Assembly: GCA_905250125.1 (NCBI GenBank)
Contig: CAJNOL010000039.1
Span: 248,001 to 312,000, forward strand
DNA from: Rotaria sordida
Taxonomy: Eukaryota > Rotifera > Eurotatoria > Philodinida > Philodinidae
Direction of reading: 5' to 3'
DNA length: 64,000 nucleotides
This document shows, in pieces, positions 12,601 to 27,200 of this stretch (positions are counted from its first letter, which is position 1; each line of letters starts with the position of its first letter). The translations under genes and the position numbers were made by a program. The notes below the pieces were generated by a model. The model was not told where the DNA came from. It was given only the letters and a program-made list of their open reading frames with translations, and searched no databases.

Positions 12601-15600
12601 CAACAACACGTCATTCTACAATACTTGATGAAGAACAAACAAGAAAAATAAGGTTTATTCTATTGAAAGTCTTTTTTTTTTGTTAAAATCTTTGCTTTTT
12701 TTTCTGTTGAATTAGAGCACCATCAGCTGTAAGCAGTAGTCGATCAAATGAGTCAATATTATTAGCTAATGAATTAAATGATACATTTTCTCATTTGGAT
12801 GCTATTGAACAATTACTTTTATTAACTTCAATGTCATTTGGTAGACTTCCATCGTCAAGTTTAAATAATCAAGTATATTTCACCAAAATAAAATTCTATG
12901 TTGAAAAATAGTTTGTTTTTTTTTTTGAATATTTAGACATCAAAATTTACATCAACATTTCTTCATGCATGTCAACGTGATTTACAATATTTTGGTGTAT
13001 GTTTATTAGAATTAATTTTACTTGGTAAACAACATTATATATCAGCAAATTCGAATGGTTCACAACGTTTAACAACAGCTAAACAATTATTAGATAATAA
13101 TTGGCATCTTATTCCTATGTAAGAATAAAAAAAAAACAAAACGAGCAAAAATATTTGAATATGTTTGATTAAAATTATTATTCTAGACCATTTCGTACGT
13201 GTCTTAGTTTGTTATTAATGGATTTAACAAATGAAAATGAAAATAATATTCAACAACAAATTTCAAATCGTGCTATTAATGTCGCATTTTTTTTAAATCG
13301 ATGGACAACGTAAGACAATTTTTTCGATTAAAAGATATATGTTTCTGATGTATATTAAGATCTCTTCCTCAGAATTGACTTACTACTTAGAACAGACTGT
13401 TTGGGCTGAAATTTGCAGGAATGAGTGCTCCTAAAGAGAAACGCTTATGGTAAAAATCCCAGCCCGATATGTCATACTAGACCAAACTTCGACCTTGTTT
13501 ATGTGACTTCCAGGAGACTCGTTGTAACTTCGTCACTATAAGAGGTACAGAGCTCGGACTGGTTTCAAATTAGAGCTAACCTCTGTTCGAACAGAATTTT
13601 GAAATTCTCTTTCATTCATTTTTTATGAACATTGTAATAGACATGGTATTTAAATAAGCACAAAAATAGAGGACTCTTACGACATTAAATTTTACTTTTC
13701 TCAGGCCAGGCACCTAATATAAAAAAATCTGATCGAACAAAAGTTTAATGTTATTGAAACTTTTAAAACAACAAAAGAAATATTAGTTATAGCTTGAACC
13801 AGAAGGGAGTTATTTCAATTGTCCTTCCTCGAAATCATGTTTTGAGAAAAATGCTAAAGAAGTTTTAGAAATGGATTTTTTCATTCAAATCCAGAGAAAA
13901 ATCATATTACAATTGCATATTTTTAATACGTTTTAGTGAACTGTTTTAAAGCACGTAACAGACGAAGATACCTAACACCATCTATCATGCTGGTTAATTA
14001 TAAAAATGTTTGATCCAATGCTAAAACTGATCGTTTTGCGAAAAGCCATATATATATGTCTTGAAAGAGAAAGCTTCGGTGCATGTTCATATGACAGAAA
14101 TTCAACTTCGATGTTTTTTCGAAAAATTGGATTTTCTAACGAGCAACTCCCTTAATTAGTTTTGATTAGAACACAATCAAAGTATTTAGTAGATAATAAA
14201 CTGAAATGTGATATAATGATGATGATTGATCAAGAAAGATCAGAGTTTGAGTCGGGTCGGATCATAATAAATTGATCAATATCAAGTTTCATCTAGGATA
14301 AACAGCAATTCTGGATGAGATAATGACTCCATTTTTTTCAAGAGGGCATAATAGCTGCAAAGATTCAGATAAAATGTCAATGATGTATAGCTAAAATTCA
14401 TTTTTACACATTCAATTGAAACGTTACAATTATTTCGAATTGTACCATTTGAAAGTGTGCGTAAGTGAAGAGAAGAGTCTCACCTACACTCACACCCTTA
14501 TATAAATTATCTTCTGACTTGCATGTTTGTGAATTAGCTAACGTTTTACTTTAAATATATTTTAGAAGTCAAAGACAAATTATAAAAACTACTTTATAGG
14601 GCTAGTCATCAATGCTAATATGCAAGTTACTCAATCTCAAAGATATAAACCAGAGCTGTTAACAGACCACTTTTTTTTTCAGCCTGGTCTGTAGGGCAAA
14701 CGAAACTGACTGATATTTGTCTTTTTTTTTAAAATTCGCTAAGTTCTATAATTTTATTATGATGAATCATTCTAGTTTCAGCTATACACTTAATTTATTT
14801 TCATGCAGATAGTATAATGACAAATTCGGTGGGTGGCTATGAGGAAAGAGATGATCTCGGGTCAAGCTGGCAGCTCTAATAAACATTTCATTTCTATATT
14901 CTTTTTATATTAAAATCGTTTTTCTGCGCTTATTTCTCAAAGCATTGAAATAAATTTCCATGAAATTTTTCTCATAGGTATTTTATTTTAATTTCCTGAA
15001 AATAGGAATTTACTATCTCGTGCTTTTCCATTTAGGGAGAGCTCGCATATATATATATATATTTACCAATAACGATGTTTAATCTTTAACAAAAATTCGC
15101 TTTGATTGACGAAAAAGTATTTTTGATCTCCGAGTCAGACTAAGCTTGGAAAACTTACTCATGTCGGATTCTATTAGAAATCATTTCGTCATTAGTCTTG
15201 AGTGATTCATATGATTTTATAATTAAACGAGAATCGGATTCCATCAAAACAAAAACAACTGATATAATATAATAGTTTCTCTTCATTTAGGCCTTTTCCA
15301 TTTCCATTTTATTTCGAAGAACTTTATCGATTTATTCATCAATTTGAACAATTTGATCAACAACTTCTTCTTAATTTAACATCAATTCAACAAAAACAAA
15401 TTCATGATAATAAATTTTATCTTTTATTAACACAAATCCCGTCATTACTATTATCATTACATACTCAACAAGGTCATGAATTATTAATGCCTTATATTCT
15501 TCATGGTTTTCGTCAACCAATATATGGTATACGTTGTATTTATTCATTATTTAATCCTATAGCAATTGTTCTTGGTCCTGATGAATCACGACGACAATTA

Positions 15601-18600
15601 TTAACATTAATACAATCAGCACTAAATCCAGACAAGACAACAATTTATCATTGGCGTTGTTTTACACGTCGTTTTATAATTCAATTAATTGCACGTTTTA
15701 ATTTAACGAAATTTTTACAATGTTTTCCAATATTACTTATTGAAGCATGTTCAGGTTTTAAAGATGAAATTAATCTTCGAATTGAAATAGATGATGATAG
15801 TAATAATACTACAAGTGATTCAAATGTTGAGACAGACGATACTTCAAATGAACGATCAGATACACTTACGCCACAAGATTATGATACAAGTGCTTTTGAA
15901 GTAAAAAGAAAAGCTTCAACTCAAGTCCTCTTATCATGTGGAGCGAAACAACACTTTTTCCTTTGTATAAAATTTGATTTTGAGAAAAAACGCAAAACAA
16001 AACTGAATTTCAATTTTCTCCTGAATGTTCATCTTTTTTTTCTTTCGATTTAAGGTTTTATAGATTTTTGATTAATACACATTCGATGAGCTAGTTTTCT
16101 AAGTTCAGAGAAAAATGAGATAACTACAAAGAGATTAAACCCAAAAGAAAGATCGTCGAAGAGCATACTAGCCATCAATAAAAATCAATTCACGTCCGGA
16201 AATGAGGGGAGGAACAGATTATCCTTAAATTAATTTTTATTATTTTTCGTTTTAGGCAAATGAAGATCAACAACATAGTTCAAATTTATTATCAGATTCA
16301 TCTGTTGAAAGTATTATTTATTTACAAATAAAATTAGGTCCTGTACTTGGTTGTAAATATTTTGGTCGACATTTACTTCGTATGCTTGCATTATGTTATG
16401 TTGATGATGAACAATTACAATTATTGTCATCGGATAAAAATCCATTTAAAAGTATTCGTCCTATACGTGGTGATTTAAATGCAAAGAAAATTATTGATTG
16501 TCTTTTATCACTTATTCAAAATTATGGTGAACAAATTATTCTTCTTTTCTATTTTCCACATCTTATTGAAACGGTTCGAATTATTTCTTGTTTTCATTGA
16601 TTTAAATTTTTCAATAAAAAAATTTTTTTTTGATAGATTCGAGTAGCAAATCATCGATTAACAATTCGTACGGAATCAGGTTTACTTAGTGGTATTGTTT
16701 TTTTTAAATGTATTCTTCCATATATGAGTGATAGTACATTAATGACTCATTTAACAGTAAATATGAATCTTTTTGTTTTTTTTTTTTGAAAATCAATAAT
16801 ATTTGTTCATTCTCGTTTTTTTTTTGAATTAGGATCCAATTAAAAATCGAATAATTCATTCAAGTCTTAGTTTACTTTCATCAAGTGCTGTACATTTTCC
16901 ATCATTTGAACGAGCTCGCTCCATATGTGCCTATCGTAGTAAGTTTTAATTCTTTGATCTATATAGATTTCCATGTGACTTGTTTATAATTGGACAAGTT
17001 CTTTATTATTCTCAAAGCTAAGCAATACAATAAACATAAAAAATTTTCGGCTATTCTCATTAAATTGAGTATCATTTAATTGTTAATCTTAAGAAAACTC
17101 TTTATTATAGGTCAACATATATTCAGTTTTCTTGTTTTCTTATTTTAGTACTCGATGTATTATTTTTACTTAGTCTACGTTTGGGTTATGAAAGTACACG
17201 TTTATATATGAATGATTCAATTCGAGCATTTTTTGCTTGTTTTCAATCAACACATGAACCAACAGATGATACAAATCGATCACGTACAACTTCAATTACT
17301 GGTAAAATTACTTGAAAAAAAAACAAACACTTTTTTGACATCAATTATCTAATCATAGGCTCTTCAACAAATCGTCCAAATTCTCCAACATCTTTATCCA
17401 GTCATAATACACATGCAAGTAGTATAGATGGTGATGAATATTGTCGAATAACTATTGATAGTATTACAAATTCTTATAAAATTGATTCACCGATTAAACC
17501 ACGTAATTCACATAATAAACAAGCACGAAGTGCTAGTCATAGTTTATTAACGGCACCATTTATGGAAGGTAAATTCAAACAAACAAAAAAAACAAATCAA
17601 AGATCATTTTCAATGATAATAATAAAATATTTTTATTAATACTTTAGATGATAGTTCATCATTATCAACAACAAATACTCATACACGTGAGTCAATACAA
17701 CAAGAAATAGACGCAACATTTACTAGTGAATTAGCATGTACGGCATTTGTTCAATTTTGTCGTTTATGTGGAGAGTAAATAATTTTCTTTTTTTTTTCTA
17801 AAAATATTTTATTTCTGTTCAAATATTTTCTTTAGTCAACATATGAATTCATTAGTAACAAGAAATGATACAATTTATGCTTGGATAGCTGAATTAACAT
17901 CGAAACCAGATGGTACATTTATATTAGAATTTTCGGTTTTTTGTATTGATATAAATATTTTTAGTAATGTCTCGAAATGATTCAATATCAGCGAGTGATG
18001 TTCTTATATCAATTCGTGATCGTGATGTTCGATAGTAAAGATTGGTTTTTTTTTTGTTTTTGAAATTTTTATTTTATATTTGTTGACGTTTAGTCAATAT
18101 ACAGATGAAAATCGATTTTTACGTAAAAATTGGCTTTCATATTGGGAACATGAAGTAGGTCGTAGTGAAAATGCAATATTAAGTTTTAAACAAATACATT
18201 TACAATCATTTATTGGTAATTAAAATTCATGTTTCGTTTTTTCTTTAAAGAAAATCAATATAATTATTTTGTCTTTTAAATTAAGGTCATACAAATGCTG
18301 TTCGTAGTTTATGTGTACTTGATGATGAATCAACATTTATTAGTGGTGGTCGAGATCAAAAATTATTAGTTTGGAAAGTTGAAAATCAAAATGATAATGC
18401 AACAAAGTTAGTTTTTCAAAAGAATTATTTGATAATTGATTTGAACTATTTTTTCTTTTTGCTAGAGTTGAAAGTCGATGGTCATATAGTGGTTATCGTA
18501 AATCAGTTTTTGCTATTTCATTTCTTGAAAGTCTTCGATTAGCAGCAACATGTGATGGTTCAGTTCATGTAAATATTTTTTCTTGTTTTTTTTTTGTTAT

Positions 18601-20346
18601 ATTATAAACTATTGAAATGTTTTTGAAATTATCAATAGATCTTAGATCCATTTCGTGGTCAACTAGTTTATCGTTATACACAATCAAAAGAAACTTCAGC
18701 ATTTGCTGCAATGGCTGCTATGCCAGCGCCTAGTACAAATATTCTAGCTGCAACTAGTGATGGAATAGTCAGGTGTGTAAAATCATAGAAAATAGACAAA
18801 TAATTACATCATATTTCGGTGAGAGACTCGTATTTAAAATGAAATATCTTACAAGAAAATAGGTAACTAGAGATGTCAGATTAGCATTCCTATTAAAATT
18901 AATCTTAATTCTTTTATATTATTTGCATTAGAATCAAATTAAAACTTAGCTGCTAATATTATTTTTAATTCTAATACATATCCTTTGAGAGTTCATCTTC
19001 AAAAGTTTCCAATAACAGAATAAAATTTTCTAATACCCGAAAGTGTCAATTCCAAAAGCAGAATAAAATTGTTTAGGCTTGGAGTGTCGGAGAACCTATT
19101 CATTAGTAATCTATGTATTAGAATTAATTTTAATGCAACTAATAGCAAAGCATTAAGATTCTAATGATTAATGCATTAATATTAGTAAACGCTAATTCTA
19201 AAACGATACTCCTGTCGGAAACAATGTGGTCTCCTTTTTTTTTTTTGTGAAAGACGACATTTGTCGATAATTCGGAATAATAGATATTAAAAACCAATTA
19301 TGTTGACATTAATATTGAACACATGATTTTCTTCTATCGAAAGTTATATGATGATAAATTATATTTGAATGAGACGAGTTATAATTTCTCATGTGATGTA
19401 AAATATATTATCACTAACATATACCAGTTTATCCTGACTTTGTTGTTTATTTTTTCTGTCATTCATGAATTAGATTTTGAAGATTTTTAAAATCGAAATA
19501 ATTATAACAATTATTTTTTTTTTTCGTTTTGTCTCATTTAGATTTCTCGATGTTCGAACAAAAGCTCTTGCTTATGAATGGAAAACAACATTGGGTGCAG
19601 GTGGTGAGAAAAATTTTATATTATTAAAGAATCTACAAAAAAAATGTATTTGAATATTAAAGGTCAAGTAAAAACACTTGCTATTAGTCCAAATGCACAT
19701 GCAGCTGTTATTGGATTTACAACGGGTACTGTTTCAGTATTTGATGTACGTTCAGGTGGTATTTTAGGAACATTAAAAGTACCTGAAGGAGAAGTTTTAA
19801 AAGTAATTAATGAACAAATTGATTCATATTCAAATAATTCTTTGATCGGTTTTTTTTTTCAGGCAAATTTTTATAGTCGTAGTCGATTTTTTACGAGCTC
19901 AGGTGATGGTTCAATATTTCTTTGGAATACAAAAGAATTAGCACAAGCAACACCAACATTATTAAAATGTAATATATTTTATTTTGAATAAACAAAAAAC
20001 AAAAAAAAAAAAATTCGAAATCTTTTTTATTTTAAAAAGTACATACTGATCCTGCTCCATTTGTATTAACAACACGTAGCGGAGAATTTATTGTTGCTAC
20101 ACAAACAAATAAATTATGTATTTATTCCAATATGAAAGGAGTAGCACAGGTAGTATATATTTATATTGTATTATGTTTGAATTGTAAATAATTGTTTTTC
20201 GTTCAAAAAATCAAAAGATGGATTGTCAATGTACACGTCTTCAATCTGATAACATTAAAGGTACAATTTCATCAATGGCATTATTTCCAGAAAATCGTCT
20301 TCTACTTTTCGGTTCCGACAATGGAAATATTGAATTATTATGTTAA
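9675..20346 (+). CDS. WDR81: WDR81, BEACH and WD40 protein of endosome/lysosome trafficking
   Basis: Thirty coding exons give 1,641 residues (human about 1,941): 9675-9724, 9779-9920, 9991-10093, 10985-11707, 11771-11925, 11989-12157, 12226-12317, 12383-12488, 12544-12652, 12716-12872, 12937-13118, 13187-13309, 15291-15900, 16256-16573, 16637-16756, 16833-16938, 17149-17301, 17359-17568, 17648-17774, 17836-17912, 17965-18034, 18094-18215, 18286-18406, 18466-18568, 18639-18772, 19542-19600, 19663-19802, 19863-19968, 20040-20149, 20218-20346. All phases agree. A BEACH domain spans about residues 283-510, with [50 protein letters not shown] and [11 protein letters not shown]40 repeats fill the last 300 residues ([34 protein letters not shown]). 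WDR81 works with WDR91 to lower PI3-kinase activity on endosomes and in aggrephagy. Introns 12 and 25 carry transposon relics. Confidence 0.93.
13355..14155. mobile_element. TTAA-flanked non-autonomous element in WDR81 intron 12
   Basis: TTAA occurs at both borders (13355-13358 and 14152-14155). The interior is clearly homologous to the element at 40608-41527. Shared blocks include CCTCAGAATTGA near the left end, GAGAAACGCTT(A/G)TGGTAAAAAT, TTTCATTCAAAT(C/T)CAGA, and near the right end AAAATTCAACTTCGAT. No open frame of note. TTAA target sites point to the piggyBac superfamily, though the terminal bases are too decayed here to prove it. Confidence 0.75.
18868..19213. mobile_element. MITE-like repeat in WDR81 intron 25
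   Basis: It begins TAGAGATGTCAGATTAGCAT and ends with CGATACTCCT, whose complement resembles the start. It is homologous to the element at 51166-52160 (TAGAACTGTCAGATTAACAT at its left end). Both share ATTAAAATTAA and GCATTATTTTTAATTC-like blocks. TAG-type ends suggest a hAT-like element, but I see no clean 8-bp target duplication. Confidence 0.6.
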
Positions 20347-23300
20347 TAATTTCCAAAAGGTATTTGTTTTTTTTTTATTTGCAATATAAATCTTTGTTTG
20401 TTTGTTTTTTTTGACGTAATGTATTTTATTGATTCCATTATCTTGATTTAGTATTTTTTGATAAATAAATAAAAACAAATTCTTTTTTTTATATTCATTT
20501 TATATTATTTATCTTTTCTTGTTTTCTATCTATATGAGATTGACAAGGTAACTAATGATGACATGACATGAGCAAAGTTGACAGAAGATGGTATGGATTA
20601 TATATTAGCTTAGAGCAAAAGATTCATCGTTGAAACATACCTAATGAAGGTCGATTATTATTTGTTTATTATCACAGATGTAGATAATATAAATAATGAT
20701 TTTAAAATTTGGTAAATGTGTTCTAAGTGAATGAATTCTAATGTAATAGAAATTATATTTGACATCTTAAATTCTAATGTATCTAATATATAATAGTGAT
20801 ATGAATAATATATGATGAAATCAATTGATATTTCATTTATCAAAATAAAAAAGTAAAATTTTAGTCATTCAACTTTGTTCTATGATACAATTAGTTGCTG
20901 TCGGTTAAGTATAACAAACCTTTCTAAACATCAATCAAAAGAAAAAGAATAACATAGAAAAAGAACGCTCAAGGGTATTAAGTATAAAACAAAGAAGAAA
21001 AAAAAAAGACTTCGAACATTTTAATATTTATAATTATTCATTAAACAAAATGAACTTTTTCTGATTCAAAAAAAGACAAAAGAAAAGTTTAATATTACTT
21101 TATAAGACTTATTTGAGTAACAAATAATTATGATTTTCTATATATTTTTAAATAATTAAAATTTTTATTCATGTATATAAGCTGATGTTAATCTATTATA
21201 TAATCCATTTGAAAATTATCATCTATTATCTAGCATGAGATATTTGTCTTTTTTTCTTCCATAAAGAAAAAGATTTCTATATAGCTATGTTTCATTTATT
21301 TTTATTATCATACTTATGATCAACATCATGTAACTAAACGATGAATAACATAGTTTAGAAAATGATTCAAGATAAACAAAAAAAGAAAAAAGAAAAAAGA
21401 AAAGGAAAATTATAGATGATTTCTCGTACATATTGATCTCATGAGAATCTGAATAGACCTTGTTTTACTCATTTATACTTGAAACAGTGATTATTCATTC
21501 TCGTGGGAAAATCAATGAACTAATTCTCACATGTTCTTAGATTTTTTCTCATGTACGTTATGTTCATCTATTATCTGACATAATTATTCAAACTCTTATT
21601 GTCATTCAATGTTACACGATAGTTGTTCCGATTGTTTGATCGATCTATTCTGTCTTGATGATCATCATATAGTTTTATCTTTTATATTTTTCTCCTTGTT
21701 GACAATCACTCGAGAGTTAACTTGTCATCAATCAACTACAGTTCTGACTAGCAACAACCCTCTTGACAGTCGGTTTGTTCGTATGAGAAAGATCGTTAAA
21801 CATCTGTTCACACACAGTTCGTTTGAGTACAGTAAAAGACAAAAAAAAAAGAATCGACTGTCTTTTGTTCTCTCGCTGTCTCTCTTTTTCTTTCCATTAC
21901 TTTTTTTTTTACACGTTCGGACAATGAACGCGTGCCACGATAGTAGAGTCATGTACAGTTCAGTTCTTGTATGTTCTGCTTCATTATTATTGTCAGTGCC
22001 ACGAGAAATTAGGAAGAACGACAACGACGACGACGAGAAAAAGACGGCAACAGCAGGAGTAGTAAAAGCATATAGCAGCAAAACAAACAGTGAATAGACG
22101 AAAGAACGACTGTAGGCGCACATACATATAAATGAACACTGGCTGGGTGCGTAGCTGACTGCTCTAATACATTGAAAATAGCTCCTACTTTTCATTACAC
22201 AATACAGATGCGGAAGATGCTTGTATATATCACTGTTATTATTATTATTCTTTATTTCTAAGAAAAATGACGATAGTGATTGGTATCCACAATCATTATG
22301 ATTTCCACTAGCTTTCATCAGTTTTTCTTTTGTCTCACTTCTCCTTGGTCATTGTTCATTTCCTTTGGCTATAAATAATCTTATATTATCTATTGAAGAA
22401 ATATGAAGGTAAGATAAAACAAAACAAAAAAAGAAAGGATTCTTCTGTTCACATTTATCAAATAATTTCATATTTCTTTTTTTTTTTTTTGTTATTCTCG
22501 ATCTTTTAATATGATTATTAAAACAAATGACTAGATTGGATCTATCGTATTACGTACGATAATAATAATAATAATATTGAAGAAAATGCAATGTAGTAAT
22601 AATGATGACAATTTCGAGAGAAAGAACATACGCGATTATTTATGTACATATCATGTTATAAGATTTCTTCCTGAAGCCATATGGTTATTTTTTTGCACCT
22701 CTCTTTTTTTCTGCTCTTTTAAGACAAGTTGATGTCTTTCGGCTTTTCATCTTATTCTCGCCATATCATTATTCGGTCAAGGCTTATTATTTGTTTATTT
22801 CTTTTTTTTTTTTTTTTTTTTTGATTCACTTTCTTGATGATATTCAAGCATATGTCTATCTATTATAGTAAAGAATTCACTACTTAACTATGCAATGAAA
22901 CAATGGCGCAAGGGAAATGTGCATATTGATTATAATAGATCATCTGTTGAATGCGGCATCAATATACAATATAGAGATCTTAACCAATTCACTAAAAAAA
23001 AATCGACAGATGTAATCACATCAAGTGAATAGATGACTAATGTTAACGAACAACACATAAAAATCTTTCTGTTTTCTTTTTGTAATAATCAATATACTCA
23101 ATCGAGATCTTTTCTTATACATTGTTATAGATGAGAAGGAATATCTATTCTGCTTTACAGACTAATTATATTCTGAACATTCTATTATTTGTCGTTTTTT
23201 TTTTCGTGTATTCTCTTTTTCTCCTGAAGGCTATCCGAGATTGTGACCATTGAATCCCATGAGATATCGACGTGTGTAAGTTTATTCGCAATCCAATTAA

Positions 23301-24208
23301 CGCCACCGTAATTTTTTCTCTCTCTTTATCTTATCTCATTTTGTCATAAGATCGACATATCTGTTTTTAATTCGAACTTGACCTTGTGTTCAAACGAAAC
23401 CGACATGGTCAAAGAAAACATGGCGGAAGTTAAAGAGCTACTCATTGAGACGAGAACGATATGAAGTGCCTATATGTTAAGAACATTGTCTACGACCAAT
23501 TTAATTATACGAATAGAAAGTGACATAGGCGATTATGAGACATTTCATTCTCTCAAATAACAATTTTAACAATGACCCGTGTATGGTTTTCATAATTAGT
23601 TCGAAAATGTCATGATTGTTCTTATGTTTTATACAATATTACTCCATTTATTTCTCAATTGTTCAAAATATTATTAAATTTCTTCTTTTTTTTTGCATAT
23701 GCTCGTCTCGTTCCCGTGTCATTGGCGTCATTCTTCTTCTTTTTTTTTGACAATAGTATCACGTTTTCCGTTGTTAGAGTCGTCACTATGTCCTATCAAC
23801 AACAGTAGTGAAGAAGATAATAATAAGTCATTGCATTCGTCTTTTCTTTTCTCGTTCATGTCCTTTATTTTTTTTTTCTTTCTCTCTTTCTCGGTTTTTT
23901 TACTGAAAGAACGGAAGAAGTGATGAACAATGAACATTTGTCATCATCGTCGACGTCTCTCAACATTTTCTTTTTTTTGTGTGCCTCTGTGTTTGATTTC
24001 TCTCACCGTTTTAGGAAGAGTAGCATTCACATGGTTATGAGCAGAAGAAGAAAAGTTCAATGACGATGGTTACCTTACTACTATTAAACATTTCATATTG
24101 TCAAAGAGAAGAAAAAAATATATATTCTTAGAGAATTATTCAATGAAACTTTTTTTGTTTTGTTTTTTCTGTGTTTCTTTTTCAGAATGAAATAATTATT
24201 GTTTAGTA
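20347..24208. other. Intergenic stretch, about 3.9 kb, between WDR81 and IQSEC
   Basis: No gene could be supported. Two overlapping opposite-strand open frames (21609-22097 plus, 21728-22318 minus) are low-complexity and show no domain or splice pattern. The right part probably holds the promoter and 5' UTR of the IQSEC gene: a TTTTTCAG acceptor ends at 24185, 23 bp before the start codon, so a leader exon or a trans-spliced leader is likely. A T-run of about 20 bases lies near 22803. Confidence 0.5.
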
Positions 24209-27200
24209 ATGGAACAATATTTACGACAACGTATTGATTGTCCACCACCAGGTGGTACACGTACATTAATTGAAGAAAAAGATAATATTATTAAAAAACA
24301 ACAAGATGAATTAAATAAACTTCAAGCACAATTAAAAACAATACAAGCTGAACGTGATTATTTACTTTCATTACTTTCTCATGAACAACAATCAAATATT
24401 AATAATAATAATAACAATATGTAAGTTTTTTATTCGTTTATAATTAGTTAAGATAGCATGATATAGAGTCTCTTTCTAATCAAGGTTATATGTGCATATA
24501 TTTACTTTGCATAATCAGTCTTAAGCTAAAAAGCACATACACATAAATTCTGTCATCAGTAAACAAGCCGATAGATAAACGTTTGTAGTTACTATCATAT
24601 AGGCATGTCGAATGAATGAACACACTGTATGTGTACTAACAAGGCATTTTGGTCCATCTCGTTCTTTTCTTTTTTTTATGCAGATGTCATCATTTATCAA
24701 TTTTGACAATTAAACAAGCTTACAATCTCTAGCCTTGACATTTGTCAGTTACATGGCACATTTAACATATATGATCTTAAAAAAAATTAGAAATACTTTT
24801 TCTTTGATTAATCAAATATTTACTTGAGTTTTTTTTTTGGAATAATATTAATTGGGAAAAAACATCTTTTTCTTTTATTTTGTGTATTGACCAAAAAAAA
24901 GAAATAATGAAAAAAAAAACAACGTTAATAATCAATAATCTTTGTTTGTCAAAGAAAAAGTAATTAAATATGATTGTTATGTTAGCTTTTCGAATAGTGA
25001 CTATGGCGTCATGCAAGAGTCAGTTAATAACATTTCATCTAATAACTTTTTTTCCTATTGTCACACATCGGTATTTGCAACTTATAGGTTTTTTTGTCAT
25101 TACATTCCTTATTTTTCTATTCTATCATGATCAGACTCATGGTCTTATTCTCTTTTTTTTTGACATGAACATCATGTTAAATGTTGTTGATTTACATTGT
25201 TATATGGAATATAGATTGTTTAGTTCAAGTATCTAACGTAATCCTTCAAAAAAAAATCTATTTTCATCTTCACTTAATATTCATCTAACATACAATTCGA
25301 TATGATTTCATTTTAGTTCTCAACAACCAATAACAAAAATGATAAATCATATTGATACTCGATCATCATCATCATCGTCGTCATCATCATCCACAACAAC
25401 AACAACAACAACAACAACAACAGCAACAAATTGTCCAATAAATGCTTATGAACTTTCACAAGATCTTCAAGATAAACAAATTGAAATGCTTGAAAAAAAA
25501 TATGGTGGTAGTTTACGATGTCGTCGTGCAGCTACTATTATTCAACGTGCTTATAGACAATATAAATTACAACAGAATTTTCGTCATTTATGTGCTACAA
25601 TGAAAATAAATAAACGTTTATCATGTACATTTATTAATAATAATAATAATAATATTAATATTATTAATAATAATAATAATACATATAATCATCAAATTCA
25701 AACAATAAAACCTTTAAAACCATGTTTACGTACAACAATAAAAAAATCTTCATCATCAACACATACTGAAGATATATTAAATAGTTCAACAAGTTCATCA
25801 TCATCATCAAATACACCAACAAATTCCGATTCATTATCATTAAATTTTACTGATCGTCATCTTGATTTACCATCAATTAATTTTGAACATTTTATTGAAA
25901 CAACAAAACAACAAAATACAAATCGTAAACGTGTTTGTATTGTAACTGATAAACCTTCAAATAAAAATTTCTATGATCATATTGATAATGTAAGTGATTT
26001 TGTTGATGGTCAATCAAATAAACCACTTGTAATTATTGAATCAAATAAAAATAATTTAATAAATTCTAATGGATATAATGGTCTATTAAAAACTCAATCA
26101 TATTTACCAACAAATGATTTAAATTATTATAAAAATTTAACTGATTCACCAATATATTCAAGAAAAAATTCTTTACAAAAACCAACACCACCTATGCGTA
26201 GTTTATCATTAAAACCACAATTAACATTAATACAAACAACAAATTCTAAAACATCGCCTATATGGAAACGAAAAACATCTTTAACAATAACAACACATGA
26301 TAATGAAATAAATGATTTTCTATTTGATAGTCCAAATCATTCAATTATTCCACGTTTAAGTCCATCATCAACAACAAGTTCGGATCGTGATAATATGAGT
26401 TTACAATCAACAAGTAGTGGTTCAAATTCATGTTCATTATCAAATAGTCTTGAATTACATCAACACCAACAAACATTACTTATTCAACATCAACCTGTTT
26501 TACATGGACAAGAACGTACATCAAATATAAGAATTAATGAAACATATCGAAGACGTTGTTATCGTGCTGGATTAAATATATTTAATAAGTAAATATATTT
26601 AATTATATTGAATATACAGGATGCTTCAAAAGTCACCGAGATAGAATAACTTTGGATAGAAACAAAAAAAGAGAACTACGATTTCCATCATTGAAAAGAG
26701 GAGACTTGGGAGCATCGAACCATATTCATAATAATTTTCGGAGAGCTTTGAAAAACCAAGATTTCCAGACAACCTCAGTTTTTGAAGTTCCGATAGCACT
26801 TTAAATTCTAAGTACACCTGTGTGTTTAATCTTAGTTTTTTGAAAAGCTTTCCAAAAAATAATGAATATAGTTCTATGTTACTAAATCTCCTCTTTTCGA
26901 CAGTGGAAATTTCAGTTCACTTTCTTGTTTCTATCAAAAATTATTCCCCATGAAAAACTACCCGGTGACTTTTAATTCACCGTCTATATATATATTTATT
27001 TATTTATTTTATTGAATAGAAAACCTGAACGTGGTATTCGTTATTTAATAGCGCATCGGTTTCTTGAAGGAAATCCTGAAGCTGTAGCACATTTTTTACT
27101 TTTACGTAAAGGTTTAAGTCGACAAATGATTGGAGAATATCTTGGTAATTTACAGGATCCATTTGCTATGCAAGTATTACAGTAAGTTTTAATGGCAAAA

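Noticed and set aside
21609..22318. Overlapping opposite-strand open frames of 162 and 196 codons upstream of IQSEC
   Set aside because: Low-complexity, no domain, no splice pattern, and each is the shadow of the other; nothing decides between them.
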